64,000 bases of DNA from Odiellus spinosus (GCA_963920705.1 OY987232.1:16956942-17020941), one strand, 5' to 3'. Shown: positions 13,301-25,700, counted from the stretch's first letter. Numbers and translations are program-made. Notes: generated by a model from the letters alone, not told the origin.

Positions 13301-13864
13301 CGAGATCTCTTTGAGGCTTCTAATAACATTCGATTAGTCGCTAACCCTTCAATGCCAAGAATTTCAAGATCTCCATGAATCCAGCTAAGCCTATTTTCCG
13401 GGTAAATTTTAAATTTATTTCTGGTTTAATATTTGTTTGTAATTTTTTTTACTGGTTGATTAGGGTGATTTAAATGATAGTGAATCCATAAAAAAATCCC
13501 TTTATTGAATCATTTTGAAGCCCTCAAAGTTTATCTCGTGTTATTTTTCATGTAGCTTGGTTCATATTCTTCTCGATGAAATTGTTGGAAGCGCAATAAA
13601 TAGATGTATAGATTCTTCAGTAATGATGGAACCAAGTGTATGTATTTATTCTAAATTATAGTTTAATCGTAATTAACATACATCATTAGTCTTAAGAGGT
13701 CTTGGGGAAGTCTTTCATTATGTCTAGACTTAGACTTCCCCAAGACTTTGGTAGTGTTTTTGAGGACCTCTTCAGACCAGACTAACTTTTTTTCGGTAAG
13801 GGATTTATTGTTAAACAATTCTATTATTTTTCAGGTGGTGGAAGTAATTTGCGACAGGAGCTAA
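7360..13864 (+). CDS. VPS51: VPS51, GARP/EARP tethering complex subunit (19 exons)
   Basis: Exons: 7360-7503, 7790-7933, 8103-8258, 8323-8396, 8568-8700, 8929-9017, 9083-9188, 9257-9372, 9451-9550, 9619-9719, 10680-10917, 10986-11108, 11206-11313, 11658-11759, 12155-12447, 12755-12875, 12939-13051, 13556-13637, 13835-13864. They join in frame to 790 residues, close to the size of animal VPS51. The N-terminus has the tethering-subunit coiled-coil region ([18 protein letters not shown], then [15 protein letters not shown]). The C-terminus has the family block LECVRLRTF and [17 protein letters not shown] and ends [11 protein letters not shown]51 works with VPS52, VPS53 and VPS54 or VPS50 to tether endosome-derived vesicles at the trans-Golgi or recycling endosomes. 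Introns are mostly short except the one carrying the minisatellite and one carrying a foldback element. Confidence 0.95.
9780..10580. repeat. GC-rich minisatellite in a VPS51 intron, 20/21-bp units
   Basis: About 38 tandem units based on GCGGGAACGTTAATACGGGG fill most of the intron between exons 10 and 11. From 9801 about 18 units end ACGGGG, then about 8 end ACGGGA, then about 11 units of 21 bp end in ACAGGGG. Both edges carry a degenerate unit containing TTGCCAAGGG. The open frames across it on the minus strand are products of the repeat. Confidence 0.97.
11436..11522. repeat. Short imperfect palindrome in a VPS51 intron
   Basis: TTATACCCTCTTTAGA near the left end pairs with TCTGAAGAGGGTATAA on the right, with about 45 bp between. 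It may be a very small foldback element. It lies between exons 13 and 14. Confidence 0.6.
13126..13525. mobile_element. Family F foldback element in a VPS51 intron
   Basis: Two arms pair: AAAATAGGCTTAGCTGGATT plus CATGGAGATCCTG on the left and its complement near 13364-13400. Outside them lie GTTTAAATAGACCTAATCCA and its approximate complement. Related copies are at 29921, 40555 and 55974. The boundaries here are approximate because the outer ends have decayed. Confidence 0.7.
13690..13790. repeat. Imperfect hairpin in the last VPS51 intron
   Basis: AGGTCTTGGGGAAGTCT near the left pairs with AGACTTCCCCAAGAC, and AGTCTTAAGAGGT pairs roughly with ACCTCTTCAGACC. No coding content. Confidence 0.55.
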
Positions 13865-14979
13865 TCAATTTCATTAATATAAGTATAACTAATTTATGTA
13901 TTAACTGTTTATTATTATTATATATATATGGTCTATAGCGAGTATCAGTGTGGTACTGGTATAAATATATTATTTAAGTAGTAGACCGACTGATTCCATG
14001 ATCATTACTCGTTAAAATGATTTTAATTTGGCATATTTTAATATCCTATTGTACTCAAAGTTACTAGAGACTTTGAAATCATTTTTAACCACTTTGGAAA
14101 GGTCAAAGTGTTATTTTTTTGGGTCACCTACGTAGATATTTTGTCAAAAAATGGAAATATTTCCTTGAAAAGTGGATTTTAACTTTCTAAATGATTTCAA
14201 AGCTGCTAGTATGTAGCTTTAGTAAAACTAAAAACTTACCCAAGTACATAAGGACCATAACCTTTCTCTACGATCTCTCTGTTCGTTTATCATTTTGATT
14301 AACAGATCTATTACCTTTTCTTCCGTCTGCTGTTGAAACGGAATTGGTTCCTGATGCTTATCTATAAATAGGGCTGGGCGAGTAATACTTTTAGGGTCCC
14401 GAGTCTAGTATCGAGTACCAAACATTTACTTTGTCGAGTATCGAGTACCAAACATTTTCTTTGTCGAGTATCGAGTACCAAACATTTTCTTTGTCGAGTA
14501 TCGAGTACCAAACATTTTCTTTGTCGAGTATCGAGTACCAAACATTTTCTTTGTCGAGTATCGAGTACCAAACATTTTCTTTGTCGAGTATCGAGTACCA
14601 AACATTTTCTTTGTCGAGTATCGAGTACCAAACATTTTCTTTGTCGAGTATCGAGTAGTTTGACCTTGGTTAATTTTCATGCACTCGAGTACTCGTGAGA
14701 TTTGGTAATTTCCTTCGATTCTTATCCAGGGCCATTCTACGCAGCTTTAAAATATAGTAGCTATTCTAAAGCTTGGGTATATAGGAACATTTCTATCCAA
14801 ATTAAGATCCACATTTAATTTTAAATTAGGCATTGATAATAACTTTATTTGCAAATATAAATATTTTCAATAAAAAAAGTGAAAATACGTTTTATATACA
14901 AAATTGTAACTGCTCAAGCGCCTAAATTTTAAATACTCCCAATTGTTAAAACAATTTACAAATAGATTAATGCCTAACA
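13865..14979. other. Convergent intergenic region between VPS51 and ABCF3
   Basis: It holds the 3' UTRs of both genes and the 30-bp array. A minus-strand AATAAA at 14844-14849 is a plausible polyadenylation signal for ABCF3. Confidence 0.55.
14405..14657. repeat. 30-bp minisatellite between VPS51 and ABCF3
   Basis: About 8.5 near-identical units are present; each contains TCGAGTATCGAGTACC and AAACATTTTCTTTG. The unit length is a multiple of three and has no stop in several frames, which creates spurious repeat proteins on both strands. Confidence 0.97.
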
Positions 14980-17900
14980 TCAATGCACTTCCGCTAATTC
15001 TTCTTCTACGATCTTGCGATACTTTTCGAAACCTCCTTCGATGCTCGTTACCGTTCCTCCTTTACACAGCCATAATTCTTTACAGATCATTTCTATCAGA
15101 GTCTGGTCGTGAGCGACTAAAATCACTCCACCCTAAAAATAAAACGTACGGGTCTTAAAAATGAGCCGGAAGCAGTTGAATTGCGCTAAATCCCTATCCT
15201 TCTAACCATTAGGAAATGCTTATTAAAGAACGTGTAAATATCTCAAAAGGGGCATAGTTTTATTGGGGAAAACTATATGGACCTGTAGCGGGTTGTCAGG
15301 GGTCAGGGAATTGTGCCAAAGGTTACGGAAAAGTCATGGAATATGAAAATTGAGCCAAAAAGGTTAGGGAATTTGATCTACAAACTTTGTATCTCTTTAA
15401 AGGAGACTCGCGTCAAATGTTGAGGAAGAAACAAATTTTATGTCAGATAGTATCGTTAAAGATACTATTTCTTTACTCTGGCAACCCTGGGTTTCATCTC
15501 AGCGTGACTATGTCGTCCGCTACGAGTACTATTGTACTTTATATCGGGGTTTGGATATTTATTTATCCCAAAGGTCCTAGGCCAACAATTCTTACTTTAA
15601 ACTTGTTTAGCGCATTTCCTAGGGCTTCAACTGTTTCCACATCCAAATGATTTGTAGGTTCATCAAGTACCAGAATGTGAGGACTAAAAATAGAAAAAAT
15701 CATGAATGCAACGTAATCCTACTAATAATTTTTAACAAATTGTCTTACTTTGTCATACACATGGCAGCAAATGCTACTCTACTCTTTTGACCTCCGGATA
15801 AACTAACAACTGGTTGTAACGCAAGATCACCCGACACTCCAAAGCTTCCAAGTTGCCTTCTATATTCTTCCATAGTTTTACCTAAGTCAAGTGAAAAAGA
15901 AAAGTGGTAGATATTCGGGTTTCACTTTTAAATCACTGATACATTTCCAGCTCAATCGCAAAGTTTATTGGCTTGCCATTTATATTTGAGCTATGGGTCG
16001 ATCCCGGCTTAGCAGCAATTATTAGTGCAAGTACTCTATCTAGTTTAGAGCTGAGGACTACATTTTTTCGAGCCTTAGGCCTTGTCTTGATACCAGCTCA
16101 ATAGCAAAATGGATTGGCTAGCTATTTATATTTTAACTAGGGGTGTTCAAGAACTAGATTAGGGTCGATTATTGAGACCGAGTCTTAGGCCTTGCCTCGA
16201 TAGCAAAAGTGATTGATTAGCTATTTTTATTTAGGCTAGGAGTGTGCGAGTACTCAATTAGGGTCGAGTTTAGAGCCGAGGACTAGATTTTTTCGAGCCT
16301 TAGGCCTTGTCTTGATACCGGCTCAATAGGAAAATGGATTGGCTAGCTATTTATATTTGAGCTATGGGTGTTCAAGAACTAGATTAGGGTCGATTATTGA
16401 GATCGAGTCTTAGGCCTTGCCTCAATAGCAAAAGGGATTGATTAGCTATTTTTATTTAGGCTAGGAGTGTGCAAGTACTCGATTAGGGTCGAGTTTAGAG
16501 CCGAGGACTAGATTTGTTTCGAGCCTTAGGCCTTGTCTTGATACCGGCTCAATAGGAAAATGGATTGGCTAGCTATTTATATTTGAGCTATGGGTGTTCA
16601 AGAACTAGATTAGGGTCGATTATTGAGATCGAGTCTTAGGCCTTGCCTCAATAGCAAAAGGGATTGATTAGCTATTTTTATTTAGGCTAGGAGTGTGCAA
16701 GTACTCGATTAGGGTCGAGTTTAGAGCCGAGGACTAGATTTTTTCGAGCCTTAGGCCTTGTCTTGATACCGGCTCAATAGGAAAATGGATTGGCTAGCTA
16801 TTTATATTTGAGCTATGGGTGTTCAAGAACTAGATTAGGGTCGATTATTGAGATCGAGTCTTAGGCCTTGCCTCAATAGCAAAAGGGATTGATTAGCTAT
16901 TTTTATTTAGGCTAGGAGTGTGCAAGTACTCGATTAGGGTCGAGTTTAGAGCCGAGGACTAGATTTGTTTCGAGCCTTAGGCCTTGTCTTCATAGCGGCT
17001 CAATAGCAAAATGGATTGGCTAGCTATTTATATTTGAGCTATGGGTGTTCAAGAACTAGATTAGGGTCGATTATTGAGATCGAGTCTTAGGCCTTGCCTC
17101 AATAGCAAAAGGGATTGATTAGCTATTTTTATTTAGGCTAGGAGTGTGCAAGTACTCGATTAGGGTCGAGTTTGGAGGTTAGGACTAGATTTTTTTCGAG
17201 TCTTAGGCCTTACCTTAACAACATCTCAAAGAAAATAATCAATTACCCATGTTAAAGGATTAGTAAAACCAACCTGGAAATCTCTTTGCCATAAATTCTA
17301 GAGATGATCCGTTTAAATCCAATTGATCAACGTGATGCTGCGTAAAATAACCAACAACTAAATTCCTATGAGCGTGCCTTATACCGGAACTAGGCTCCAA
17401 ATCATTGATTAATAACTTTAAGAGCGTAGTTTTCCCCGAACCATTGTCACCAACCTAAAAATTAGAAAGTACCGTACATCGGATTAATTTTCTTAATTAC
17501 TATCAGAAAATTATCTTTAAACTTACAATACATATTCTAGATTCCATATTAGCAGTCAAGTTAACGTTAAGAAGTATTGGAGCGTCTTTGGTATACGAAA
17601 AACTAACTTCATCCAGTTGCAATACCGGAGGTGATAATGCTTCTGGGTCGGGTAGTCTTAAAACTACAGCCGATTCTTTCTCAACTGGTATTAGTTCAGG
17701 GCTAAAATTTGAAATTTCAGTTAATTAAGAGTCAAGAGATTTTTTTTTTAAATCTCTTGAAACTTGTGATTACGATCGCGAACTCGTCGCGAGATCAATT
17801 TGACAAGGCCCAAATTGAGTAAAAATGGTTTCAAGAGACTCGTCACACTCAAAATTAGTTTTATACTTACAGTTTTTCAAGCATTTTAATTTTACTTTGA

Positions 17901-20900
17901 ACCAAGGAAGCTCTGTTCGCATTGTACCTAAATCGGTCAATAAATTCCTAAAGAAAGAGATCGTTATTGTTAAGGCTTTAACTCTAATTTGGTTAGGTTA
18001 GATTAAGTATGAAGAATATTACTTGTACGTGAGCCCGAAATTGTTGCTGGGCTTCGTATTCTCTTTGTTGATTTTTTAGTTTTTCAGTCATAGTCTTATG
18101 GAACTGTTCGTAGTTTCCTCTGTATGATTCAATATGTTGCGAATGGAAATGAAGAATATCAGTGGGTACGGTCTCTAAGAATCTTCTGTCGTGGGAAACT
18201 ACTAGTAGCGTTGTAGGCCAGTTCTAGGAACCAAAAAAAGTGAAATTTCAATGAGATATTGTTTAGATTAACAATTATTTCCAGTAAAATAGGGACCAAA
18301 TTTTCAAAGGAACCAAATATGATCTTGTAGCAAAGTAACGCTCGTCTTAATTTTACGAGAACTAAGTGGAGACCCCTGGATACTTTCCTATCCTTTTCGT
18401 TCTCCCTAAGCTCCCTAGGAGCGCATTAACTGAAGACTAGACGATGATCCAATTAAATTACCCGTAAGATCATCTAGGATTCAATTAGTAATTAATTGTT
18501 TTACCTGTAAATAATTTTCTAGCCAAATGATGGCCTTCATGTCCAACATGTTGGTAGGTTCTAAAATAGGGTTAAAATTAGATTTAAAACCATTAAGAGT
18601 TGCGCTAGATTAAGACTATCTTACTCACCATCGAGTAACAAGAGATCAGGCCTTAAAATTAAACGTACAATTGAATATTATTTATATTAAGGAGAGTTGT
18701 TTCGTTAATATAAAGGTCTTACTTGGAAAACAATGCTCTCGCTAACGCTATTCTCATTCTCCAACCGCCAGAAAATTCTCTAAATATTTTAAAATCATTG
18801 ATCAGATTGGCTTTGCGTGTGAAACAACTTAGATCAACTTCTCCGTCATCTGATCAACAGATCACGGTCAAGCTGATCTAAGTACTTGGTGAATTAAAAC
18901 AACTATTTACCTTGTAGCTTTCCTTTGCATCGCGGGCGAAAATCCTAAACCAGCCAAAATAATGGATGCTCTAGCGGGTGCACTGTCAGCGTCAATCGCT
19001 TGAAGATCGACGTAAATTTGGCTTAGTTGCTGGCTTAAAGATGAATCCTCTTGTCCAGCTCTGTTTTAAAAAGGAACGTGGGATTTTTAAACAGTTAGGA
19101 ACATAATGCGAGAGTTAATTTTACTTTGAGGAAGCCATTGCCGCATTAATTTCCTTTTCCTTTTTCAATAAGGTGTTTCTAGCTTCATCGCATTCCAAAA
19201 CACTCTCTAGGGCCGTCGTGTCATCACCAACAACTTCTTGTTCGACATGAAGAATAGAGATATGCGAAGGGATTTTCAACTGCCCGCTGAAAATTGGTGA
19301 AACTTGTTTGTTTAATCATTGGGACTAAAACTAAATGCAGACACATCTCGACTGCTATTCCTCAAGCAATGGTCTGTACTTACGCAGATATCATCCTCAA
19401 TAAAGTGGATTTCCCTATTCCATTTCTTCCAACTAAACCGTACCTTCGTCCGGCAGCTAAAATTATATCAGCTCCTTGTAGCAACTGCCTAAAAACATAT
19501 TTAAATTTGGTATGTTATAAGTTTTTCTACGTTGAATCATCTCTAAAACATACTTATTTCCAAAAGCAACATCGAAGTTTTCAATTCTGACATCCTTAGC
19601 TTTATTACTTCCTTTGTTTTCCATTTTAATTTCTTTCTTACTCAAAGCTTGGCTAGCTGACGCTTCGTTAGTAATTATTGGAATAATTCTGGAGAAAATA
19701 TAAGGACTGTCAAATATATGATTTTGAGTGCAAAAGTAATTGAAGAATTACTTACACGGGCGTCTTTTCTATGATATCTCTTTTCTCTTGCTTTTGTTTA
19801 AGTCTAGCTTCCGCTTTTTCTAATTTTCTTGAATCAACTACCTATAGAATATAAGTATAGTGGTCGGATATTATTCAAAATCTTTTAAAATCCTAAAATA
19901 TTCTTGAGATGTCAGTTTTAAGGTCTAAAATTTCAGCCAATAGTCTTCCTTTATGGTGAATAAAATAAGGTCCCAAATACCTGAAATCTATCTTTAAAAT
20001 CTCAAGCTTTCCTCTTAAATCTCAAGCTTTCCTCTTAAATCTCAAGCTTTCCTCTTAAATCTCAAGCTTTCCTCTTAAATCTCAAGCTTTTCTCTTAAAT
20101 CTCAAGCTTTTCTCTTAAATCTCAAGCTTTTCTCTTAAATCTCAAGCTTTTCTCTTAAATCTCAAGCTTTCCTCTTAAATCTCAAGCTTTCCTCTTAAAT
20201 CTCAAGCTTTCCTCTAAAATCTCAAGCTTTCCTCTTAAATCTCAAGCTTTCCTCTTAAATCTCAAGCTTTCCTCTAAAATCTCAAGCTTTCCTCTTAAAT
20301 CTCAAGCTTTCCTCTAAAATCTCAAGCTTTCCTCTAAAATCTCAAGCTTTCCTCTAAAATCTCAAGCTTTCCTCTAAAATCTCAAGCTTTCCTCTAAAAT
20401 CTCAAGCTTTCCTCTAAAATCTCAAGCTTTCCTCTAAAATCTCAAGCTTTCCTCTAAAATCTCAAGCTTTCCTCTAAAATCTCAAGCTTTCCTCTAAAAT
20501 CTCAAGCTTTCCTCTAAAATCTCAAGCTTTCCTCTAAAATCTCAAGCTTTCCTCTAAAATCTCAAGCTTTCCTCTAAAATCTCAAGCTTTCCTCTAAAAT
20601 CTCAAGCTTTCCTCTAAAATCTCAAGCTTTCCTCTAAAATCTCAAGCTTTCCTCTAAAATCTCAAGCTTTCCTCTAAAATCTCAAGCTTTCCTCTAAAAT
20701 CTCAAGCTTTCCTCTAAAATCTCAAGCTTTCCTCTAAAATCTCAAGCTTTCCTCTAAAATCTCAAGCTTTCCTCTAAAATCTCAAGCTTTCCTCTAAAAT
20801 CTCAAGCTTTCCTCTTAAATCTCAAGCTTTCCTCTTAAATCTCAAGCTTTCCTCTTAAATCTCAAGCTTTCCTCTAAAATCTCAAGCTTTCCTCTAAAAT

Positions 20901-22142
20901 CTCAAGCTTTCCTCTAAAATCTCAAGCTTTCCTCTAAAATCTCAAGCTTTCCTCTAAAATCTCAAGCTTTCCTCTAAAATCTCAAGCTTTCCTCTAAAAT
21001 CTCAAGCTTTCCTCTTAAATCTCAAGCTTTCCTCTTAAATCTCAAGCTTTCCTCTTAAATCTCAAGCTTTCCTCTTAAATCTCAAGCTTTTCTCTTAAAT
21101 CTCAAGCTTTTCTCTTAAATCTCAAGCTTTAACAAAATCCTGTGATCCCCAAAAATTATTGGAAAAATAAGCAAAAACTCAAAAAGGCATGTCTCAGTGT
21201 TTCCTCTGAATGGAAAAATAAACTATTTAATCTATTGGACACTTACGGTGTTAAATTCCTTTTGTTTAAGCCAAATACTACTCATTTCTTCGCTTCTAAC
21301 TTCAGTATCTTCTGCCATTTTTCCAAGATAAATAGGGGCGTTTAAAATCCTTTGTTCTTTTCCATTACAAGTGCTTCCCCTGAAATTACAAAGAATAATG
21401 ATAAAATAAATGTCTCATATAGAAAAAAAATTACAATCCGCAATCCATTGTAAAGAATAAACACTTATTAGTCAAGTTATAAACCCTAAATACCTTTGCA
21501 TAGCATCGAGAAGATTGTTGCAGACTTCCATGATTTTAAACTGGCTCTTTCCATCACCAGCCACTTCATGTAGCATTTCTCCAATCGCCTCGTAAACCTC
21601 TTCAGGAGAGTTGAATTCATCTTTACTGTTTTCTAGAACACCTATTTTTCAAACATAATATTTAGTTTAAATACAATTTCGTACCATTACCATTTATCGT
21701 TTGTGTTTAGCTTGTATAATGATAGTTTTAGTTAATTTTCTGATAATGTACATGTATTATTTAATTGCTTTTTGAGTTGTATGGATATGAAACTTCGTTC
21801 CAATCTATCTCAATATTATTCATATAAAACAAGAACCCCATATTCTAATATTTTGGGCTTCATAACATTTTATTTAAAGTTACTAACAGAGTTTTGAACC
21901 ATTATTCAAGGCCTTTCTAAAATCGAAACCTCATGGTACTTGACACTTGGTCAGATAGAAATTTAGACCAAAATAAAAACCATAAAAATAGAGGTTGGGT
22001 TGTTAATTCACAAGTTTCATTAATTACAATTGAGATTTAGAAATTGAAAACAAAAGAATTACGAACCTTCCAAATAATCTAGCAAATCAGGGTCTAAAGC
22101 TGGAAAAGCAGAAGTTAAAATTCCACCGGTGGTCGCGGCCAT
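14980..22142 (-). CDS. ABCF3: ABCF3, tandem ABC ATPase without membrane domain (18 exons)
   Basis: Exons in transcript order: 22067-22142, 21494-21641, 21247-21379, 19756-19841, 19554-19688, 19384-19488, 19125-19286, 18911-19060, 18723-18779, 18629-18651, 18505-18560, 18023-18223, 17871-17947, 17527-17701, 17274-17454, 15749-15881, 15596-15683, 14980-15132. They join in frame to 712 residues, the usual ABCF3 size. Nucleotide-binding domain 1 has Walker [10 protein letters not shown] (about 213-221), signature FSGGWRMR (about 334-341) and Walker B LLLLDEPTN split by an intron. Domain 2 has Walker [10 protein letters not shown] (530-538), signature LSGGQKSR (about 616) and Walker B LVLDEPTN. 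No membrane segment is present. ABCF proteins are cytosolic ATPases acting with ribosomes or the Gcn2 pathway. Its start lies 569 bp from that of EXOC8, so a shared divergent promoter is likely. Confidence 0.96.
15290..15495. mobile_element. Degraded element with GGTTGCCA-type ends, in an ABCF3 intron
   Basis: It begins near TTGTCAGGGGTCAGGGAATT and ends CTGGCAACCCTGG. Internal GTCATGG and GGTTAGGGAATTTG motifs match the element at 47287-47603. The left end is eroded here. Confidence 0.5.
15945..17215. repeat. 225-bp tandem array in an ABCF3 intron
   Basis: About 5.5 units of 225-226 bp were measured from successive GTACTCGATTAGGGTCGAG positions (16251, 16476, 16702, 16927, 17153). Each unit is itself a diverged dimer of about 113-bp halves, one with GGATTGGCTAGCTATTT and one with GGATTGATTAGCTATTT. 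Both halves share CGAGYCTTAGGCCTTG. Confidence 0.95.
17735..17850. repeat. Small imperfect hairpin in an ABCF3 intron
   Basis: AAGAGATTTTTTTTTTAAATCTCTT is a perfect-type snapback, and TTGTGATTACGATCGCGAACT and TTTCAAGAGACTCG surround it. No coding content. Confidence 0.4.
19985..21130. repeat. 20-bp minisatellite in an ABCF3 intron, about 57 units
   Basis: The unit is ATCTCAAGCTTTCCTCTAAA or the variant ending TTAA. In the ABCF3 sense strand each unit reads AGGAAAGCTTGAGATTTTAG; the TTTTAG/AGG junction resembles a 3' splice site. Variant units (TCTTAA and TTTTCTC) are clustered toward both ends, and a homogeneous TCTAAA block fills the middle. It lies between exons 3 and 4. Confidence 0.97.
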
Positions 22143-22711
22143 TTTTTTAAAGGACCCGAGTAATCGTAACTTATTTGTGATTTAATTGAAAATATTCCGG
22201 GTTATTTCTTTTGGTCGTATGCAAATTTGAATGACCATATATGAAGAATAACTATGCCGGTTTTTAGATCATCACTGGGCGGGATTTTGGGAGAAATTGC
22301 TGGAACCAGAAACAGAGAATTGATGAAGCAGAATACAGTTGGGTCACTTGGTCAAGTTGGGTGGATCAGTCTCTGGCCACGGGACGGAAATTAAAAGTTC
22401 TTAATGGACAATTGTACAGTAGCCTCCTTGTCAAATTCAAAGTTATCAGACATTTAAAAAATATCAGCTATTGCTTTATCAGGAATCAAGATTTCGAATG
22501 GTATTTTTGGAGCTGTTGATTTACATTATCCATAAAATAAGATAGCTACTTATTTCCGACCCTAATCCACTCTAAACATCTCAAAATCCGTCTGCACTCT
22601 GCAAGGCCATCAAGAGATCCAAATGTCAGAAATTGAATGATGTTATGTAAATTTCTTTAAAAGTGTAAAAATACTAAAAGTTAAAGGAATAGTCAAGGAA
22701 AGTAGTGTACA
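22143..22711. promoter_or_regulatory. Divergent intergenic region of ABCF3 and EXOC8
   Basis: The two start codons face apart across 569 bp with no gene or transposon between them. This is the only space for both 5' UTRs and core promoters. No TATA element in a convincing position was identified. Confidence 0.6.
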
Positions 22712-25700
22712 ATGACAGATGCTATAGCTATTAAACTATCCTCTGTGGATTTCAGTCCAGAATTGTGTAAGACAACGATTTCTTAACAATTTTCTAATAG
22801 GGAGAGGAGAAACGACCAAGGCCCTGGGGGAGAGGCATCCCTTTAACTTTCTTTACCTTACTGGAGGAGGTTTTGTAAGGGGATAACACTGATGTAAGAG
22901 ATACTCTAAGGTTGCAAGTTTAGGATTACCTTCTCTCCATGTCATTCCTCTATTTAAATTAATATAAACAGAGGTGGGGTGCTGTCAATTTCGAATAGGG
23001 AGCTACTCAACTACCAGTAAAGTCAACTGGTCGGTGTTTAAACCTTATTAGAGGTTTTGGTCATTCTCAGCATTCACTTAATTGGTTGATGAGCTAGGAC
23101 CAAAAGCCACGCAGCTCCATTAAGAAATTGACAGTATTGACATCACATCTAGCTCCTCAACAACTAATAGTACCCTAATACTAAAACTTAGTGACACAAA
23201 TCTTTCTTTCAATTAGATGTGAAAAACCTGACACAAAATGCTTTATCAGTTGATGAATTGATAATTAACAAACAAAAGATCCAATCACTCTCTGACGAAA
23301 CAAATGGATGTCTTAAGAAGAATGTTTATAAAAACTACATGCAGTTTATTGAAACTGCTAAAGAGATATCGTGTAAGCATGAATGATGGATATTATCAAG
23401 GTGGGAGGGATCTTTTATAAGTTATTTAACCTTATAGATTTGGAGAGTGAAATGTACCAGCTGAGTCACATGTTAACGGAACAGCAAGGTGTAATTAACG
23501 CTCTATTAGAAATATCTATAACCGGTGTCAAAGGTAAATCATTGAATTTAATTTATACTTAAGTCATACAATAGCAGAATAAGCCTTTAACAACATAGTA
23601 AGTCTCAAACAATGTAACAATTGCGTTTTTTTTGTGTCTTGATCAGCTTCCAATACCAGTGATAGGCAAGTCGAAAAAAATGACGATGATTCTAGTAAAA
23701 ACCTTTCATCTCTTTTGGAAAAAGTTGAAGGCTGTGCAGTAAGGAAATTATTTTTATTCCATCTTCAGCTTCAGCGCTACTCGCGAGCTTGTGATCGCGC
23801 CTTAATAGCGCGGTTTTTGATTCATTATAGAGCATACTTGATGTTCGAGGTAGACACTTGGTGTACAGTGCTGAGCTAATGGAAGCCAGCCCATCGGATT
23901 ATTCAGTTCTACGGAAAATCTACGCGGTAATGTTGAATGACAGCTTAATGCTCGCTACGCCATTATCAAACAGGTAAATAAAATCTCTTTAAGCCTTGTT
24001 TAGCAGCGCTGCATGCTTAAAAGCCTTTAAATTGTTTCAGGAGAGGTCCAGTTCAATATAAATTTCAAGACCTTTATGAATTAGACAGCTTGGCTCTAGT
24101 CAATATACCGGATGATAATCGTGAGTCATACCAATTAAATCAAAGTTAAGCCTGCTATTTATTATTACTTGCTTTAATTCATCGTATAGAAATGAAGAAT
24201 GCGTTTAAAGTCTTAATGTTCCCAGACACGAAACTGTTCATTTGTGATAATTCACAAGTTAAGGTAAAATATCTTTCATCAGATTATTATCTACGTTACG
24301 ATCTGTACGAAATTTTCAACATCAACCCTGGTTATTTAGGCCTAAATTTAAACATAATTTATTTATGTTTCGTAGAAAGAATGGATTGAAGTTTTCGATC
24401 GACTGAAGAAGGAAAAAATTACGCCGACTGGTATAAGAAGAGAATCTTTCATAGACACCAAAAACCCTTTCATAGAAGATCGCGTATCTCTCAGATGTAA
24501 GTCATCGTAGAATTATCTTTAAAAGACATTCTTTTCTATATGTTTTTCACGTTTGTAGCATTTGGCGGTGAAAGCAACGATGATTACAGGACAGAAGTTG
24601 ATGTTGACCAGTTACCGGAACTGTATCTCGAACTTCCCGAAGAACTGGATGTACATATTGCGCAAAGAGACTTTGAAGGGGCCGTTGAATTGGTCATGAA
24701 AGGTATTATTTAACTTAAAAAACTTTCCTTTACGACTTATACTTATGTGGAACTTGAATTAAAACTTCGTAATTGTTCTTTATTTCAGCCAACGATCCTA
24801 AAATTGCTTTACCTAAAGAAATGAGGTATTTTTTTAGTTATCAGTTAAAGACCTGACTAGATTCGTGCCTTGATTTTGCTTCCACAAGAAATGGAAAGAA
24901 TTCCCGTCTAAAACTTAACCAAATGTTTATAGCGCCCGCATAGACCATCGTATTAAAACACTGGTCGATGTGCTAATGAAGGAACTGAGAGTTTCTCCTG
25001 ATAAATCGCTTCAAGGTGGACCCAGAGCTGCCAGAAGAGCCGTACATCTTCTTATTCTGCTCGAAAAATCATCCCAAGTAAGAGAAATAGTAAATTGCTT
25101 GGAAAATATCACTTTCCTATAGCTAAGTTCAGATAAGATCGGTGAAGATTGAATAGGGCTCGTCTTACTTTAGAGATACCATAGTTTAACGTAGATAATA
25201 TATTGATTTAGGCATGCAGTTTATTCTTGAAGCATCGAAGTGCTATATTGAAACAGTCAATGAAGCAACAAAAGGTGGAGGGTGCCACAACGCCTTATAT
25301 AAATCGATTATGCACTGTGTTCTTCAACAACATGGCGGATACGGGAAGGGAATTCAACAGAGCTTTTAACAACAGCAACAATTGCGCTTCAGGTTCGTGT
25401 GAAATCTAAATTTAACAGTTTTAATTTTAGAAGTTAACGACCCTAATTTATAGACTGTAACTTTTGATTTATCGGATAATTTATAATTTTTTCTCGCAGC
25501 TTTTGTAATCTGGGCCCAATCTGAGTTATTGAGGTTTTTGAAAATATTTTCTCGTCACGTTTTCACGATGCAAGTTACATTATCCACTGTTGCTGAATGT
25601 GTTGAAATGGTTCTTAAGAGATGTAATCAGGTAAAATACTGTCCTCCTAAACAAATGGCGCTTTCTTGAACGTCAAAATATTTTGTACGTATTCTCTTCT

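Noticed and set aside
14362-14680. 10-residue repeat proteins on both strands
   Set aside because: They arise because the minisatellite unit is 30 bp, a multiple of three; no start, splice or codon support.
19985-21130. CRISPR-like direct repeat array
   Set aside because: Contiguous 20-bp units without spacers in a eukaryotic intron; a minisatellite.
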